Source: Pomphorhynchus laevis
Lineage: Eukaryota; Acanthocephala; Palaeacanthocephala; Echinorhynchida; Pomphorhynchidae
Direction of reading: 5' to 3'
Assembly: GCA_012934845.2 (NCBI GenBank)
Contig: WNNJ02001418.1
Span: 1-64,000, forward strand
DNA: 64,000 bases
Shown here: positions 52,501-58,192 of the stretch, one piece after another
How positions within the stretch are numbered: position 1 is the stretch's first letter
How the letters are laid out: every line of letters starts with the position of its first letter
Notes under the pieces: model-generated
The model's database searches: none
Seen by the model: only the letters and a program-made list of their open reading frames with translations
What the model was told of the DNA's origin: nothing
Position numbers and translations under genes: made by a program

Positions 52501-54010
52501 GTGTTTTCTTAGTAAAAATATTATCATCTAATTCATTACTATACTACAATAGCATTTGTGTACCATTTTGAATTGAATTATTGGAAATTCCTTTGAATTA
52601 AACATTATAGCGGCATATCTCATAGATAAATCTAAAACAAAATAAATCTTACAAAATTCATTTTATATATTTGTAACATTTTATTTCGTAATTTTTGAAT
52701 ATGATATTAAGGATGTGAAATGAAGAAAGCATAATTAATAATTATTAATTTTGAAGTTAATAACAAATAATTAAAAATGACTTTAAATTTAATACATTTA
52801 AAACTAGCAATTTTAAGAATTTTTCAAACAAGGTCAAATTACGCTTCGAATTCTTGCCTTCTTTCAATTATTTTGTTTGACAAATAGTAATTATTGCGCT
52901 TGTGCTTGCTGTGCTTTTCAATAAATTGAATACCGTTATTCAATTATTAAAAAGATTTCGAATATCATATTTTGAATATCATAATTCGAGTATTATTTAA
53001 TTATTCAATTATTGAAAAGGTAATAAATAACCTTTTACGATATTGAATCTGTTCATTTGATTAAAAGTTATTGTGGATAGTTAAGATAAAATTTTATACA
53101 GATCTTTCGTACATCAATTTAGAAATATTTAATGTGTAATGTGTAATATTTAAGGTATAATGCTTCAGATATAATTTAGTTCTTTATTTAAAAACTTAGT
53201 TATCCACTTAAGATGAAATGTCGATTTTTGAATTATTTAAATTATATCAATTTTATTATGTGATTTAGCATCTTTGAAAACCATGAGTATTGTTTAAAAA
53301 TGATCAAATTTAAATATCTAATCATAATTAAAAGATTGTAATGATACTCAAAGTAATATTGTTAATTTTACTTGTATGTGAAATTCACGTGTAAATTTTT
53401 AGAGTTACATCACCATGGACACGTTCATGGACCACACCATCACCTTGGACATCATCACCATGGACATCATCACCATGGGCACGTTCATAGACCACACCAT
53501 CACCATGGACATCATCACCATGGGCACGTTCATAGACCACACCATCATCATACACAAATTCAAGGGCAACACCATAACTATGGACATCATCACTATCCAC
53601 ACGTTCACGTACTACATAATAATCATAGACCTCACCATCCACACGTTCATGAACCGCACCATCACCACGGGCATCACCGTTTACATGTTCATGTCACACA
53701 CCATCACCATCTACAAGTTCCTGACCAACACCATCACCATCAACAAATTCATGAGTCACACCATCATCATGGACATCACAATTCAAACGTTCCTAAGTCA
53801 CACCACCATCATGGACATCCCCATCAACACGTTCATCATCATAGACACAGTCGACATATACATTTAAAATCTGTACATCATTATGGGCACGTTTCCGAAC
53901 ATGGACACAGGCATAATTATGGACACTCTCATATTGGACGCTATTCCCATCATCATCCCCATAATGGTAACAATGGACACAATAAACATGATCATCATCA
54001 CAATCAGTAA
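22374..54010 (+). CDS. Giant multi-exon protein of EB-like six-cysteine modules with histidine-rich C-terminus (5' end not found)
   Basis: The gene model joins 43 module exons and a terminal exon, all on the + strand. Each module follows C-x5-C-x7-C-x4-C-x-C-x10-C with an NGRC-x-C core, as in EB/EGF-like extracellular domains that form three disulphides. Every module exon is 135 or 132 nt (the first is 153), begins after AG with two bases of a codon and ends with one base before GT. All introns are therefore phase 1 and all exons are interchangeable. Introns range from 52 nt to several kb. The predicted chain is about 2,100 residues ending in a His-rich tail. Being cysteine-rich it is presumably secreted or extracellular, but the start codon and signal peptide exon were not located. 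It could instead be two or more adjacent paralogous genes. Function is unknown. Confidence 0.72.
22527..24041 (+). other. Intron between first two module exons
   Basis: About 1.5 kb of AT-rich intron. It holds family C repeats (23671-23880) and otherwise nothing recognisable. It starts GTAATT and ends TTAATTGAAG. Confidence 0.5.
23671..23880 (-). repeat. Family C repeat, one full and one partial copy
   Basis: The + strand reads ATCTATAAGCCAACACCAGT, GGTAGGCCTCATCAGC and TTTCACGTTTCGGTGC. A truncated second copy starts at about 23812. The minus strand therefore carries CTGATGAG and CGAAAC boxes of hammerhead type, and a hairpin ATTGG...CCAAT surrounds the CTGATGAG. Related copies lie at 39.8-40.3, 40.5 and 40.9 kb. 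Confidence 0.7.
24042..24176 (+). CDS. Exon: six-cysteine module
   Basis: 135 nt, phase 1-1, acceptor TTAATTGAAG, donor AAAAG/GTAAGT. The module reads CNQFQRC, NSNLGLLC, INGRCVC, ATNHMWINGKC, with full canonical six-cysteine spacing. It lies 2.35 kb upstream of the 200-bp exon array, separated by a hammerhead repeat and an antisense LINE relic. Confidence 0.8.
24532..24830 (+). mobile_element. Hammerhead-bearing dispersed repeat (copy 2, decayed)
   Basis: Inverted copy of the repeat at 15455-15728, alignable across about 280 bp (CGAGCATTAAACACTG, CATAGGATGACTGGGCATAC, TGCTGCCTGGTGTTTA). It lies in the intron between the 24042 exon and the LINE relic. Relative to copy 1 it has several substitutions and small indels, including in the ribozyme core. 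Confidence 0.8.
24602..24648 (+). ncRNA. Degenerate hammerhead ribozyme
   Basis: The layout matches 15613-15659: CTGATAA (24610-24616) in place of CTGATGA, stem II GCTC/GAGC with loop CGTTA (24617-24629), and GAGAC in place of GAAAC. The G8 position is A, and the GAAA box is changed. G8 is catalytically essential in hammerheads, so this copy is expected to be inactive. Confidence 0.7.
25080..26045 (-). mobile_element. LINE relic (3' half of reverse transcriptase to C-terminus)
   Basis: On the minus strand from 26030 downward the frames read GRAFPVSSGVRQGGVLL (RT box with SGVRQG), then SDLTYADDVVVLTESSDDGQ (catalytic YADD box, complement of about 25795-25855). Next come a thumb-like region and a C-terminal stretch with RRYLSHVLWM and RLPKLTLYLDQEESLRRPRG, matching the R-x-x-GHVLRM and GRPR tail of RTE/R1-like LINEs. 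The N-terminal RT, endonuclease and ORF1 are missing. Frames are broken by several stops and shifts. It is antisense to the host gene, in an intron. Confidence 0.85.
26422..26460 (+). promoter_or_regulatory. Possible TATA and initiator core promoter
   Basis: TATAAAA begins at 26424 and an arthropod-type initiator GCAGTT (K-CAGT-Y) has its A at 26455, giving a TATA-to-start distance of 31 bases. The locus is just after the LINE relic and 75 bp before the first exon copy of the 200-bp array. Such a promoter would start transcripts at the array. Short AT-rich matches arise by chance in DNA this biased, but the spacing and initiator together are better than chance words. Confidence 0.4.
26516..28755 (+). 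repeat. 200-bp tandem repeat, 11 full units plus a truncated one
   Basis: Units of 200 bp (201 in copies 1 and 3) each hold one 135-nt exon and a 65-nt intron. The truncated twelfth unit stops soon after its acceptor (28732). Unit-to-unit identity is very high in exon and intron alike, indicating recent expansion or gene conversion. Copies sort into two groups by AATATTCGT versus AATAATCGT. Confidence 0.95.
26530..28666 (+). CDS. Array of 11 six-cysteine module exons (200-bp spacing)
   Basis: Exons: 26530-26665, 26731-26865, 26931-27066, then 27132-27266 and every 200 bp to 28532-28666. Each has acceptor TTTTTAATAG, donor AAAG/GTGAAC, phase 1-1, and reads DDGSIDYYRKC, SIYQKC, NIRLGLYC, KNGRCVC, MPNYIWINGMC. 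Shared differences between copies are mostly third-position (TGC/TGT, ATA/ATT, GGC/GGA, TCA/TCG, CTC/CTT), as expected of protein under constraint. Copies 1 and 3 are 136 nt because of one extra base, which puts the module out of frame with an early stop if read in the usual phase. Skipping either exon keeps the frame. Copy 8 has Y-to-D, N-to-D and G-to-E changes. Confidence 0.85.
28756..29125 (+). other. Intron after the 200-bp array
   Basis: AT-rich intron that starts in the truncated twelfth unit. No other feature is seen. Confidence 0.5.
29126..29260 (+). CDS. Exon: six-cysteine module
   Basis: 135 nt, acceptor CGTTTTAAG, donor ATGT/GTAAGT, phase 1-1. It reads DHGLQYYAIC, SKYLRC, NRHLGLYC, EDERCVC, VPNYLWIDGKC. 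All six cysteines are in place. Its preceding residues are less like the D-E-G-N-L-D consensus of later exons. Confidence 0.8.
29682..29890 (-). CDS. Possible unrelated exon or retrocopy fragment, antisense
   Basis: The minus strand is open from about 29885 to 29682 and reads a serine-rich hydrophilic sequence: ELEKYQVSSNSSGNES, then ETLRDRSDSMKAVKSQPDL, then HIQHSINSTNLIRSLPMPP. Base composition is distinctly less AT-rich than the surrounding intron. A TTTTTTTGAAG acceptor-like sequence precedes the open stretch. This looks like real coding sequence (a disordered, phosphosite-like region) rather than chance. It could be a captured exon, a processed pseudogene piece, or an exon of a gene on the other strand. 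I do not recognise the protein. Confidence 0.35.
30768..31145 (+). mobile_element. LINE RT relic between 48-bp imperfect direct repeats
   Basis: From about 30860 the + strand reads LSKAFNPVSRHLLLDKL, then FWQTSFIKSYLKTRSLRL, matching the RT box D-L-x-KAFD-x-V-x-H-x-x-LL and the following SYL-x-x-R box of Jockey/CR1-like LINEs. About 150 bp survive. On either side lie imperfect direct repeats containing ACATGTCGAnCTnATATG (30779-30827 and 31098-31145). The frame has changes from the expected FD and then stops. Confidence 0.7.
31593..31727 (+). CDS. Exon: six-cysteine module
   Basis: 135 nt, acceptor TTTTACTGTAG, donor TTAT/GTTAGT, phase 1-1. It reads DEGNLDYYSKC, SDYLRC, NGKLGLYC, KDGRCIC, VPFHRWINGKC. 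Its close relatives are the exons at 35387 and 35636. The preceding intron (29261-31592) carries the antisense coding-like patch and a LINE fragment. Confidence 0.85.
32100..34500 (-). mobile_element. LINE relic with ORF1, endonuclease and RT pieces
   Basis: Read on the minus strand in order. A cysteine-rich ORF (34485-34033; CCYCSYAASC, CAHCYAKNCRNR) and an ORF1-like stretch with SIMVRGIVEGDD and LLTKLGLPYV (about 33855-33770) come first. Endonuclease pieces follow (33361-33047 and 33227-32724; SNFDIFRFTETWNR). An RT segment (32587-32150) has YRRNSSTETVCHQAINDLL, LDLSSAFDIVDHSILL, WFSSYLTS and DVPLGSV. The order is that of a CR1/L2/Jockey-type LINE. Frames are shifted between pieces, the region between endonuclease and RT is shortened, and the part after the DVPLGSV box, including the YADD box, is missing. 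It is intronic and antisense to the host gene. Confidence 0.8.
34868..35066 (+). mobile_element. LINE ORF2 C-terminal tail relic
   Basis: The + frame reads SLKDYLERDLEVDSYRWRDQ, then LTEDCFGLSE, a stop, then VVQDRYVWSSLIRALQ. This is the W-x-x-x-A-x-DR-x-x-W-x-x-L tail found at the C-terminus of many LINE ORF2 proteins. One in-frame stop interrupts it. It is a separate insertion from the minus-strand LINE just upstream, given the opposite orientation. Confidence 0.6.
35387..35521 (+). CDS. Exon: six-cysteine module
   Basis: 135 nt, acceptor ATTTCAATAG, donor CTAT/GTTAGT, phase 1-1. It reads DEGNLDYYSSC, SQFQRC, NSRLGLYC, KDGRCVC, VPNYRWINGKC. The next module exon follows after a 114-nt intron. 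Confidence 0.88.
35636..35770 (+). CDS. Exon: six-cysteine module
   Basis: 135 nt, acceptor TACTCTTAAAG, donor ACAG/GTTAGC, phase 1-1. It reads DEGNLDYYSKC, SDYLKC, NTNLGLFC, KNGRCVC, LPRYMWIDGRC. It directly precedes the minisatellite-bearing intron. Confidence 0.88.
35965..39350. repeat. 3.4-kb minisatellite, 21-bp unit
   Basis: Continuous variants of a 21-bp unit (ATTTATTTATGAAATCAGAAT and forms with ATTGATG, TAAT or ATATCA). A higher-order pattern is visible: the block starting ATCAGAAGATTTATTTATAA followed by ATTTACGAAATCAG recurs near 36410, 36610, 37440 and 37955. The array fills most of the intron between exons 35636 and 39618. Short open frames in it (such as 36215-36406) are by-products of the unit length being a multiple of three. 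Confidence 0.95.
39618..39752 (+). CDS. Exon: six-cysteine module (duplicated at 43294)
   Basis: 135 nt, acceptor ATTGATAG, donor ACAG/GTTAGC, phase 1-1. It reads VEDNLGINSKC, SDFMRC, DSKLGLFC, KDGRCAC, VPNHNWINGMC. The block 39614-39791 recurs at 43290-43467 with about one base change, KDG here against KNG there. Confidence 0.88.
39833..40345 (-). repeat. Family C repeat: 392-bp tandem unit, 1.3 copies
   Basis: A block starting CTATGAGCTGAAATTCTTC (39847) and running through GTATTGTTCCTATTTTTGA recurs 393 bp later (from 40240) and is cut off at about 40345. The full unit contains CTGGGTGGGTCTCATCAGC and TTTCACGTTTCGACCC. The minus strand therefore has GGGTC-GAAAC and CTGATGA-GACCC. Tandem units of this size with hammerhead motifs are typical of retrozymes, but the boxes are in permuted order here. 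Confidence 0.65.
40480..40612 (-). repeat. Family C repeat copy
   Basis: The + strand reads TCTTTAATCCTAGATGCAGC, GCGTAGGTGGACCTCATCAG, GCCTACGCCTACC and TTTCGTGTTTCGGTCC. The hairpin GCGTAGG/CCTACGC around the CTCATCAG box and the arms GGACC/GGTCC next to the GAAAC and CTGATGA boxes (minus strand) are both perfect, with stem sequences different from the 39.9-kb copy. Confidence 0.65.
40613..40879. repeat. Foldback segment between family C copies
   Basis: Contains inverted arms such as CAAACTGTACGTTGTTTCC (from 40674) and the complementary GGAAACAACCGACAATCTG region, plus TTTTTGTAACAAAAAGACGG-type palindromes. TCATTTGGTCGGCTTCA occurs twice (about 40463 and 40831). No gene was recognised. 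Confidence 0.45.
40880..40990 (-). repeat. Family C repeat copy, diverged
   Basis: The + strand reads CTTTAATTCTATCTATAAGC, CAGTATTGATAAACCTCATC and ATCCGATACCTACATTTATG. The hairpin stem TATTG/CGATA is kept through a G-U pair. The GAAAC side has decayed. Confidence 0.6.
41984..42118 (+). CDS. Exon: six-cysteine module
   Basis: 135 nt, acceptor TTTCCTTTGAAAG, donor AAAG/GTAAAT, phase 1-1. It reads DKDNEDYYSKC, SQNREC, NAQLLLSC, INGRCVC, EPNRRWINNKC. It is more polar than its neighbours (LLLSC instead of LGLYC), making it intermediate between the array A type and the exon at 46776. Confidence 0.85.
42119..43293 (+). other. AT-rich intron
   Basis: Low-complexity AT-rich intron (runs of TTAATTAATTAAA and TATATA near 42250 and 42880). 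No other feature is seen. Confidence 0.5.
43294..43428 (+). CDS. Exon: six-cysteine module (copy of 39618 exon)
   Basis: 135 nt, phase 1-1, with the same sequence as 39618-39752 apart from one base (KNG for KDG). The duplicated block includes the acceptor TAG and about 39 bases of downstream intron, so both splice sites were copied. The near identity marks this as one of the youngest events in the gene. Confidence 0.88.
43950..44242 (-). repeat. Family B copy, minus orientation
   Basis: Contains TTATAAATTGACTAATAAA, CAGACGATGCATTTGAATAA, GGAACTGCTATGTTATCA and GATGTATTTCCTCTGACA. It ends exactly where the copied 3' end of the host gene begins (44243), suggesting that the junction formed at a repeat end. 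Confidence 0.65.
44243..44946 (+). repeat. 704-bp copy of the gene's 3' end (source 53929-54632)
   Basis: Nearly identical, in the same orientation, to 53929-54632. It includes the last 27 codons of the histidine-rich exon with stop, the 3' flank and a family B copy. It lies in the intron between exons 43294 and 46776. There is no acceptor site immediately before the coding part, so the last-codon fragment (44244-44324) is most likely a pseudo-exon. Confidence 0.9.
44244..44324 (+). pseudogene. Fragment of the histidine-rich terminal exon
   Basis: The frame reads HIGRYSHHHPHNSNNGHNKH and continues to the stop codon, matching the end of the exon at 53403-54010 with one residue changed. It lacks the exon's first 175 codons and a splice acceptor. 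If it were ever spliced in, it would end the protein before the 187-bp array. Confidence 0.75.
45848..46010. repeat. Palindromic family A element
   Basis: A full foldback copy: ATTATTGGAGCTGGATCAAA, TTCGCTAACTTCTGTTAGC and CATCTTCAGAAAATTACTG, then the reverse complement through TTTGATCCAGCTCCAATAAT. It is far from the main family A cluster at 3.8-8.4 kb. Confidence 0.85.
46080..46525. repeat. Foldback element with a tandemly duplicated left arm
   Basis: A block with TAGATTTCCAGAGCACGTC and GGACGCTATACTGCGTTG occurs at 46089-46180 and again at 46229-46320. Its continuation (GAATATCGTCAGGAACCAG) faces a complementary arm at 46415-46520 (AACTGGTTCGTGGCGATATT, CTTTACGTTTCACAA). The arms match over about 100 bp at roughly three positions in four. 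No ORF is present, which suggests a non-autonomous DNA element. Confidence 0.7.
46776..46907 (+). CDS. Exon: six-cysteine module, transitional type
   Basis: 132 nt, acceptor ATTTTATAG, donor ATAA/GTAAGT, phase 1-1. It reads VGQEYNEKC, SIELRC, KVELNLIC, INGRCLC, SLGYILRGRRC. In length and in LIC and GY-x-x-x-G it matches the 187-bp array, while NGRC-x-C matches the upstream exons. It links the two parts of the gene. Confidence 0.85.
46908..48029 (+). other. AT-rich intron before the 187-bp array
   Basis: AT-rich intron with short palindromic words (AAACGTTTTTATTTTC near 47300) and no identifiable element. Confidence 0.5.
48030..52083 (+). CDS. Array of 22 six-cysteine module exons (187-bp spacing)
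   Basis: Twenty-two 132-nt exons start at 48030, 48217, 48404, 48591, 48778, 48965, 49152, 49337, 49524, 49711, 49898, 50082, 50269 and then every 187 bp from 50456 to 51952. Each starts after TTCTTATAG (TTTCTGTAG in the first), ends AAAA/GTGAGT (GTAAGT in the last) and is phase 1-1. The module reads GSDLDEEC, TFNDDC, KSGANLIC, QNKRCRC, RPGYVRRNGKC, strongly basic in its second half. Two types alternate, INGSDLDEE and GGSDLDDE. All six cysteines are kept in all copies. Variants include KWGANLICQKRRC (exons 15 and 18) and RHGYVR (exons 8 and 11). Long minus-strand open frames here are only mirror images. Confidence 0.93.
48030..52083 (+). repeat. 187-bp tandem repeat, 22 units
   Basis: The unit is a 132-nt exon plus a 55-nt intron. 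Two introns are shorter, 53 nt before 49337 and 52 nt before 50082, because of a reduced A-run. Introns are as conserved as exons, so homogenisation acts on the whole unit. Exons 14-16 (from 50456) and 17-19 (from 51017) form a repeated three-unit block of 561 bp. Confidence 0.95.
52084..53402 (+). other. Last intron
   Basis: About 1.3 kb of AT-rich intron from GTAAGT to TAAATTTTTAG. No repeat family or other feature is recognised. Confidence 0.55.
53403..54010 (+). CDS. Terminal exon: histidine-rich tail
   Basis: After the TAAATTTTTAG acceptor the frame continues in phase 1 from the last module and runs about 202 codons to TAA (54008-54010). It is dominated by histidine in units such as HHHHGHVHRPHHHHG, with G, P, V, N and Q between. 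The repeats decay towards the C-terminus, ending GHNKHDHHHNQ. Histidine-rich stretches of this kind bind zinc, copper or nickel in other proteins. Here that is inference. The first third consists of nearly identical DNA repeats (CATCACCATGGACATCATCA), so expansion by replication slippage is likely. Open frames on the other strand are shadows. Confidence 0.85.
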
Positions 54011-54632
54011 ATAAATTTTGATTTCCTAATTATTTCCATTGCCTTGCAATATAGAAAGTTTTAAAACTGTTTATAAGCATTCCTTTTTAATTTTAAGATT
54101 TTTAAATTAATTTAAATATCTACAATAATTTCCTATTGATATTAATACAACATTATAAATACATGTTTTATTATAAATACTGCATGTTTTGGAAAATATG
54201 TTTTTAAATAGGATTACAGTAACGTGTTACTGTCATCTTGTCCACTATTTCGTACTATTTTAGTATCTTCCTTTTGATAGGTACGTTGATTACAAATTCA
54301 CATCCGTTCACCGTTTATTTTATTATAAATGTTTAGTAATCAAATCAGATAAATAACTAATTATATAAGATTTTACACAATTTATATTTATACCAAGTTA
54401 AAAATTATAATTAAAATTTAAAATAAAAGTCAATTTTTATGAATTGACTAATAAATAGCAGACGATGTATCAGAAATAAAGATTAGAGGTCATTAAAAGG
54501 AACTGCTATGTTATCAGGTTTCGATCCCCTATTCAACAACCCAACATAGCAGCTGGGTCAAATACGCGCTAATAGCAAATTTCCTCTTATTAAATTTGCT
54601 TATCAAGTATCTTATTCTAATCCAAAGTATAT
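53929..54632 (+). repeat. Source block of the 704-bp duplication at 44243-44946
   Basis: Covers the last 27 codons of the gene, its 3' flank and a minus-oriented family B copy (about 54380-54632). It differs from the 44.2-kb copy at only a few positions. Confidence 0.9.
54010..54015 (+). promoter_or_regulatory. Candidate polyadenylation signal
   Basis: AATAAA overlaps the stop codon of the histidine-rich exon. Another AATAAA lies at about 54422 inside the family B copy. In DNA this AT-rich such hexamers are frequent, so the true site is not determined. Confidence 0.3.
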
Positions 54633-54639
54633 AGTTAAC

Positions 54640-54905
54640 TATCAATTATTTTTAAGTCCATAGCCCGGGTCCCAATTTGATTCGAGTTCATAGCTTGAGT
54701 TCCCTCCAGACAAATAGAGACTTAGCTGTTTAGACGAAAACCTAAGCCATATATGCTCTTCAAAGATTTTTTCGATACCGGAAACTCAAATACGTGGAAT
54801 AAAGACATACATGCTTTCCCACAGAAGAAAAACAAATACACCATATATACTTTGATCAATAGGTAGATGTGTACAGCAGAACTCGCCATTGATGATGATT
54901 TCTGT
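54640..54905. other. Unassigned, less AT-rich segment after the gene
   Basis: Contains TCCCAATTTGATTCGAGTTC and related words without a coding frame. No family was recognised. Confidence 0.4.
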
Positions 54906-54907
54906 CA

Positions 54908-55030
54908 TACATAGCTGGTTAGACGTAAGACTTAACTAGCTAAGACTTTTAGATTTAGCTGGGTAGACGTAAGACTTAACTAGCTAAAACTTTTAGACTT
55001 AGCCAGTTAGACTAGGCTTTAACTGTCGAT
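54908..55030. repeat. 44-bp tandem repeat, about 2.5 units
   Basis: Unit AGCTGGTTAGACGTAAGACT followed by TAACTAGCTAAGACTTTTAG. Two full units and a third that diverges are present. Confidence 0.85.
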
Positions 55031-55119
55031 GTCTTTCAATGATTGGTTCGCTAACACAATATTTTTATAAAACATTTCTTCCGTAATATTAATTAATATT
55101 ATATATTAATTAATATTAA

Positions 55120-55560
55120 TATTTCTTCCATTTTTTAATTCGCAAAGTTTCGCCATAGCTAGAGCATTGGTTTGCTTTCTGAGCTGATTTCAGATTCTTT
55201 GCTAGAATAATCAAGTCATCATATAGAACATAGCTTAACGTTTGACATTCGTTCCGTTTATGATAAAAAAATCTTGTACAAATATGAAAAGCATGATAGA
55301 GCAAAGCGGATCTATCTGTATCGATCCCACAAGTAGTGACTATACCAGTTCAATAAAGTAAGTCGATCAAATGCATTCAATGCACAAGAGCTTTAACAAA
55401 CTATCAGATATCCGGAAATAAATGAACAGTTTACGAGTAAGAATTTCTTAATAACAAAATCGAATGATTTTCAAAGTCAACAAAAATATCATAGAGATAA
55501 CTTCTGTGATCGAAATGGGTTAACACTTTATCGCGAACTATCTTAATAGTGTCTACATAC
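55120..55560 (-). mobile_element. LINE RT relic
   Basis: On the minus strand the frame 55304-55116 reads CQTLSYVLYDDLIILAKNLK followed by SAQKANQ and a lysine-rich stretch. This fits the Y-x-DD catalytic region of a LINE RT, where the usual YADDL appears as LYDDL. Further up the same strand (to about 55560) broken frames resemble the preceding RT region. Endonuclease and the other domains are absent. Confidence 0.55.
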
Positions 55561-56545
55561 AGCTGATGGATGCGGGCTAAATTTAAATTGTTCAAAGCAT
55601 TGGTTATAAGGGTAAAGATAAATGTATAATTCTGTTAAAGTGGGGCAATTTTAAGGTGAGGGTTGTAGAATAGAATTGGAAAGTGCAGCCGATAGCCTGA
55701 TAGTAAATGAATATAATCTTATTTGTTTATTTTATAGAGAATAGGGATAATTCTACCAACGAAAAGTGATCATTCAGTATGTCATTATCGCTTTCAAGGA
55801 TATACATATTATCAGCGAATCATTGGAACAGTCTTGGAAGATAAATTTGTTATTGAGGATATTTTTATAGCGGTTAAACCAGCAAGACATCGGAATGCGG
55901 GATCTGCTAACATTGCATTTTCTTTGCAATTTTCCCATGCGTTTTCAAGGATATTGTAAAATTTTATCTCTCTAAGTTTTTCAAGTTCAGAGGTAGCACA
56001 TTGTAACGTTTTCATTGATCATTTAAAATGAAATAAAAATGGAAGCTTTTTAGTCAACAACACAAAACACGAAAAACAGTTTTGAAATCAACAAGTAGTG
56101 TTTTATAAGCAATTCTGTAATGATTAAGTAATACTACAATCACCGCCGATCAGCATACGACAGTGGTCGTGTAACAAAGAAGCGGAACATCAATAAGTTG
56201 CATCTGCATGGCGAAACGTTGCTTTGTGCCATTTGTATTCGTTCATACATTACACACATAATTAACTAAATTGTTTAAATGAATTTAAAGTCTAGTTCTT
56301 CATGTTATTTTAATTAATCGTTATTTATATATGTTTAGTAAGCACGTTTTATATTTAATTGTATATAAATAATTTATTGTATATTTTTATTATTTTAATA
56401 AATAATTTAATTTTTATTAAATTAAATTATTATGTTTAATAATTTAATTAATAAATAGTTACTTTAAATTACTGAATAATTCTTTATTTAAGCACAAAAA
56501 TATAATTTACTTTAATAAAGGTTATTAAAAATACGAAAATAATAT
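55561..56545. other. AT-rich DNA without a supported gene
   Basis: A 67-codon minus-strand frame (56015-55812; MKTLQCATSELEKLREIKF at its start) is less AT-rich than its flanks and might be a coding relic. I do not recognise it. The patch at 56140-56240 is also less AT-rich but unassigned. Confidence 0.4.
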
Positions 56546-56549
56546 ATTA

Positions 56550-57115
56550 TACCACTTTACCTTTCTGTATTAAGCTTAAAACTAGGAAATTCTCCCCAAA
56601 TCGTATGGGAGACAATCGTCTAGATCGTGCAGGTGCCGCGACGAACATCTGCTCTGGCAGATGTTCGTTTTAATAAATAATAAAAAATAATAACTTTTGC
56701 TCAACTCTTTTATTTATAACTGTACACTTATATAATATATATAAGCTTAAAGGCGAATTCCGTAAATTTACATAATCTCCAGAAAATGGTTAAATATTTT
56801 AAATAATTATTTTAAATTAATAATAAGAAATTATGTAATTAACAATTCTTTCAAATTTTTGTATAATTATAGCATATTTTATTTCGTAATTTATATTATT
56901 ACGTACGTGACGGCCGCAACTTATGTGATAACAAATAATTTACAAATAATGTAGTCCACGTGTAAAGTGGACATTATACTACTTTACCTTTCTGTATTAG
57001 GCTTAAAACTAGGAAATTCTCCCCAGATCGTATGGGAGAAATCGTCTAGATCGTGCAGGTTCCGCGACGAACATCTGCTCTAGCACATTTCATGTAGTCC
57101 ACGTGTAAAGTGGAT
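56550..57115. repeat. Pair of GC-richer structured repeats, 422 bp apart
   Basis: The block CCTTTCTGTATTAAGCTTAA through TCGTCTAGATCGTGCAGGT and CCGCGACGAACATCTGC occurs at 56560-56652 and again at 56982-57074. In the first copy it is followed by a perfect hairpin, ACGAACATCTGC-TCTG-GCAGATGTTCGT (56641-56668), and then TTTT. GTCCACGTGTAAAGTGGAC, itself a stem-loop, lies at 56953-56971, with a near copy (GTCCACGTGTAAAGTGGAT) at 57095. No ORF or known RNA family was recognised. Confidence 0.75.
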
Positions 57116-57119
57116 ATCA

Positions 57120-58190
57120 CTAAAATACTAATATAAACTATTATAATTGTAGTTTAATGTTTTTAATGTGAATTTTTAATATTTTCAGATATTTTGCATT
57201 ACCTGTAACATGTGATTATGTATTTCTGTATTTTAGTTGAACATGCGATATTAATCAATAAAACTGACAGTCATATATTGCTGCCCTACCGTTATTCTAG
57301 TATTAACGATGGATACATCAAAATGTCAATTCAAAACTATTTTATTCGTTATTGTATCATTATTAAGAATGTTATATTTTATTTTCAAGAAGAGTATATC
57401 TGTTAAACTACAAGTTATTTGAAATTTTAAAATTCCAAAACGTTAAAATCAAGCATTTAAGTTAAGTAAGTGATTAAAGATACATTATTATATAGACGAT
57501 ATTTGACCAAAAGCAAAACTGACATTTGAGCATTTAATAAATGTAAATGTTTTGGTCATTTATTTGCTTAATTTTAAGATGATGAACCGAAGTTTTAATT
57601 TTAATTCAAGTGCAATTCAAAAATCGTTTTTAATCGGAAATTTTATGCTGAAAATTCAAATATTAAAAGTATTATACCATTATATATCATTATCATAACG
57701 TTAGCGGTTATTGTAGGAAATAATCATAAAAATAACATAAACTCTAACAAACACTTTGATAGGCAAACAGGTTAAGTGTGTTCTTTGGAAAGGATTTGAT
57801 CTTTGTTATTTCATTTATTTAAAAAATTTTAGGGATAGCAAGTATATGTATTAGCTACACCACTAACATTGGAAAATTTAGCTAGACTATACACTGTTTT
57901 GTGAGAAAGCATTTATCTTTTATATAAAGTCATATATATTTGTTCTATTTTGGTATTCATTTATCTAAATATAACATTATATACAGTAATATATTGTATT
58001 TATTAATTATATGTAATATATTTATATTGATTAACCGATCAATTATAATTTGATTTTAATAGAATTGGTGAACCAAGAGTCAACTCGACGAATATTTTAG
58101 TAAATTTGTTTGCTTTAGAAAACAACTTTTTAGAAAATAAAAGTACAACTATTTGATCAAAATGATCCGTAAATGATATGTAAACTTTCT
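57120..58190. other. AT-rich DNA without a recognisable gene
   Basis: An open frame at 57212-57406 (+) has no recognisable motif or flanking signals. Nothing else is seen. Confidence 0.5.
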
Positions 58191-58192
58191 AA

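Noticed and set aside
53385-53867. Overlapping open frames on both strands of the histidine-rich exon
   Set aside because: Repeats with a length divisible by three stay open in several frames. Only the His-rich frame is in phase with the spliced modules.
22374-54010. Integrated polydnavirus or other viral segment, suggested by cysteine-rich proteins in very AT-rich DNA
   Set aside because: No viral structural gene, circularisation junction or viral cysteine-motif arrangement was seen. The modules match EB-type extracellular domains in a spliced host-like gene.
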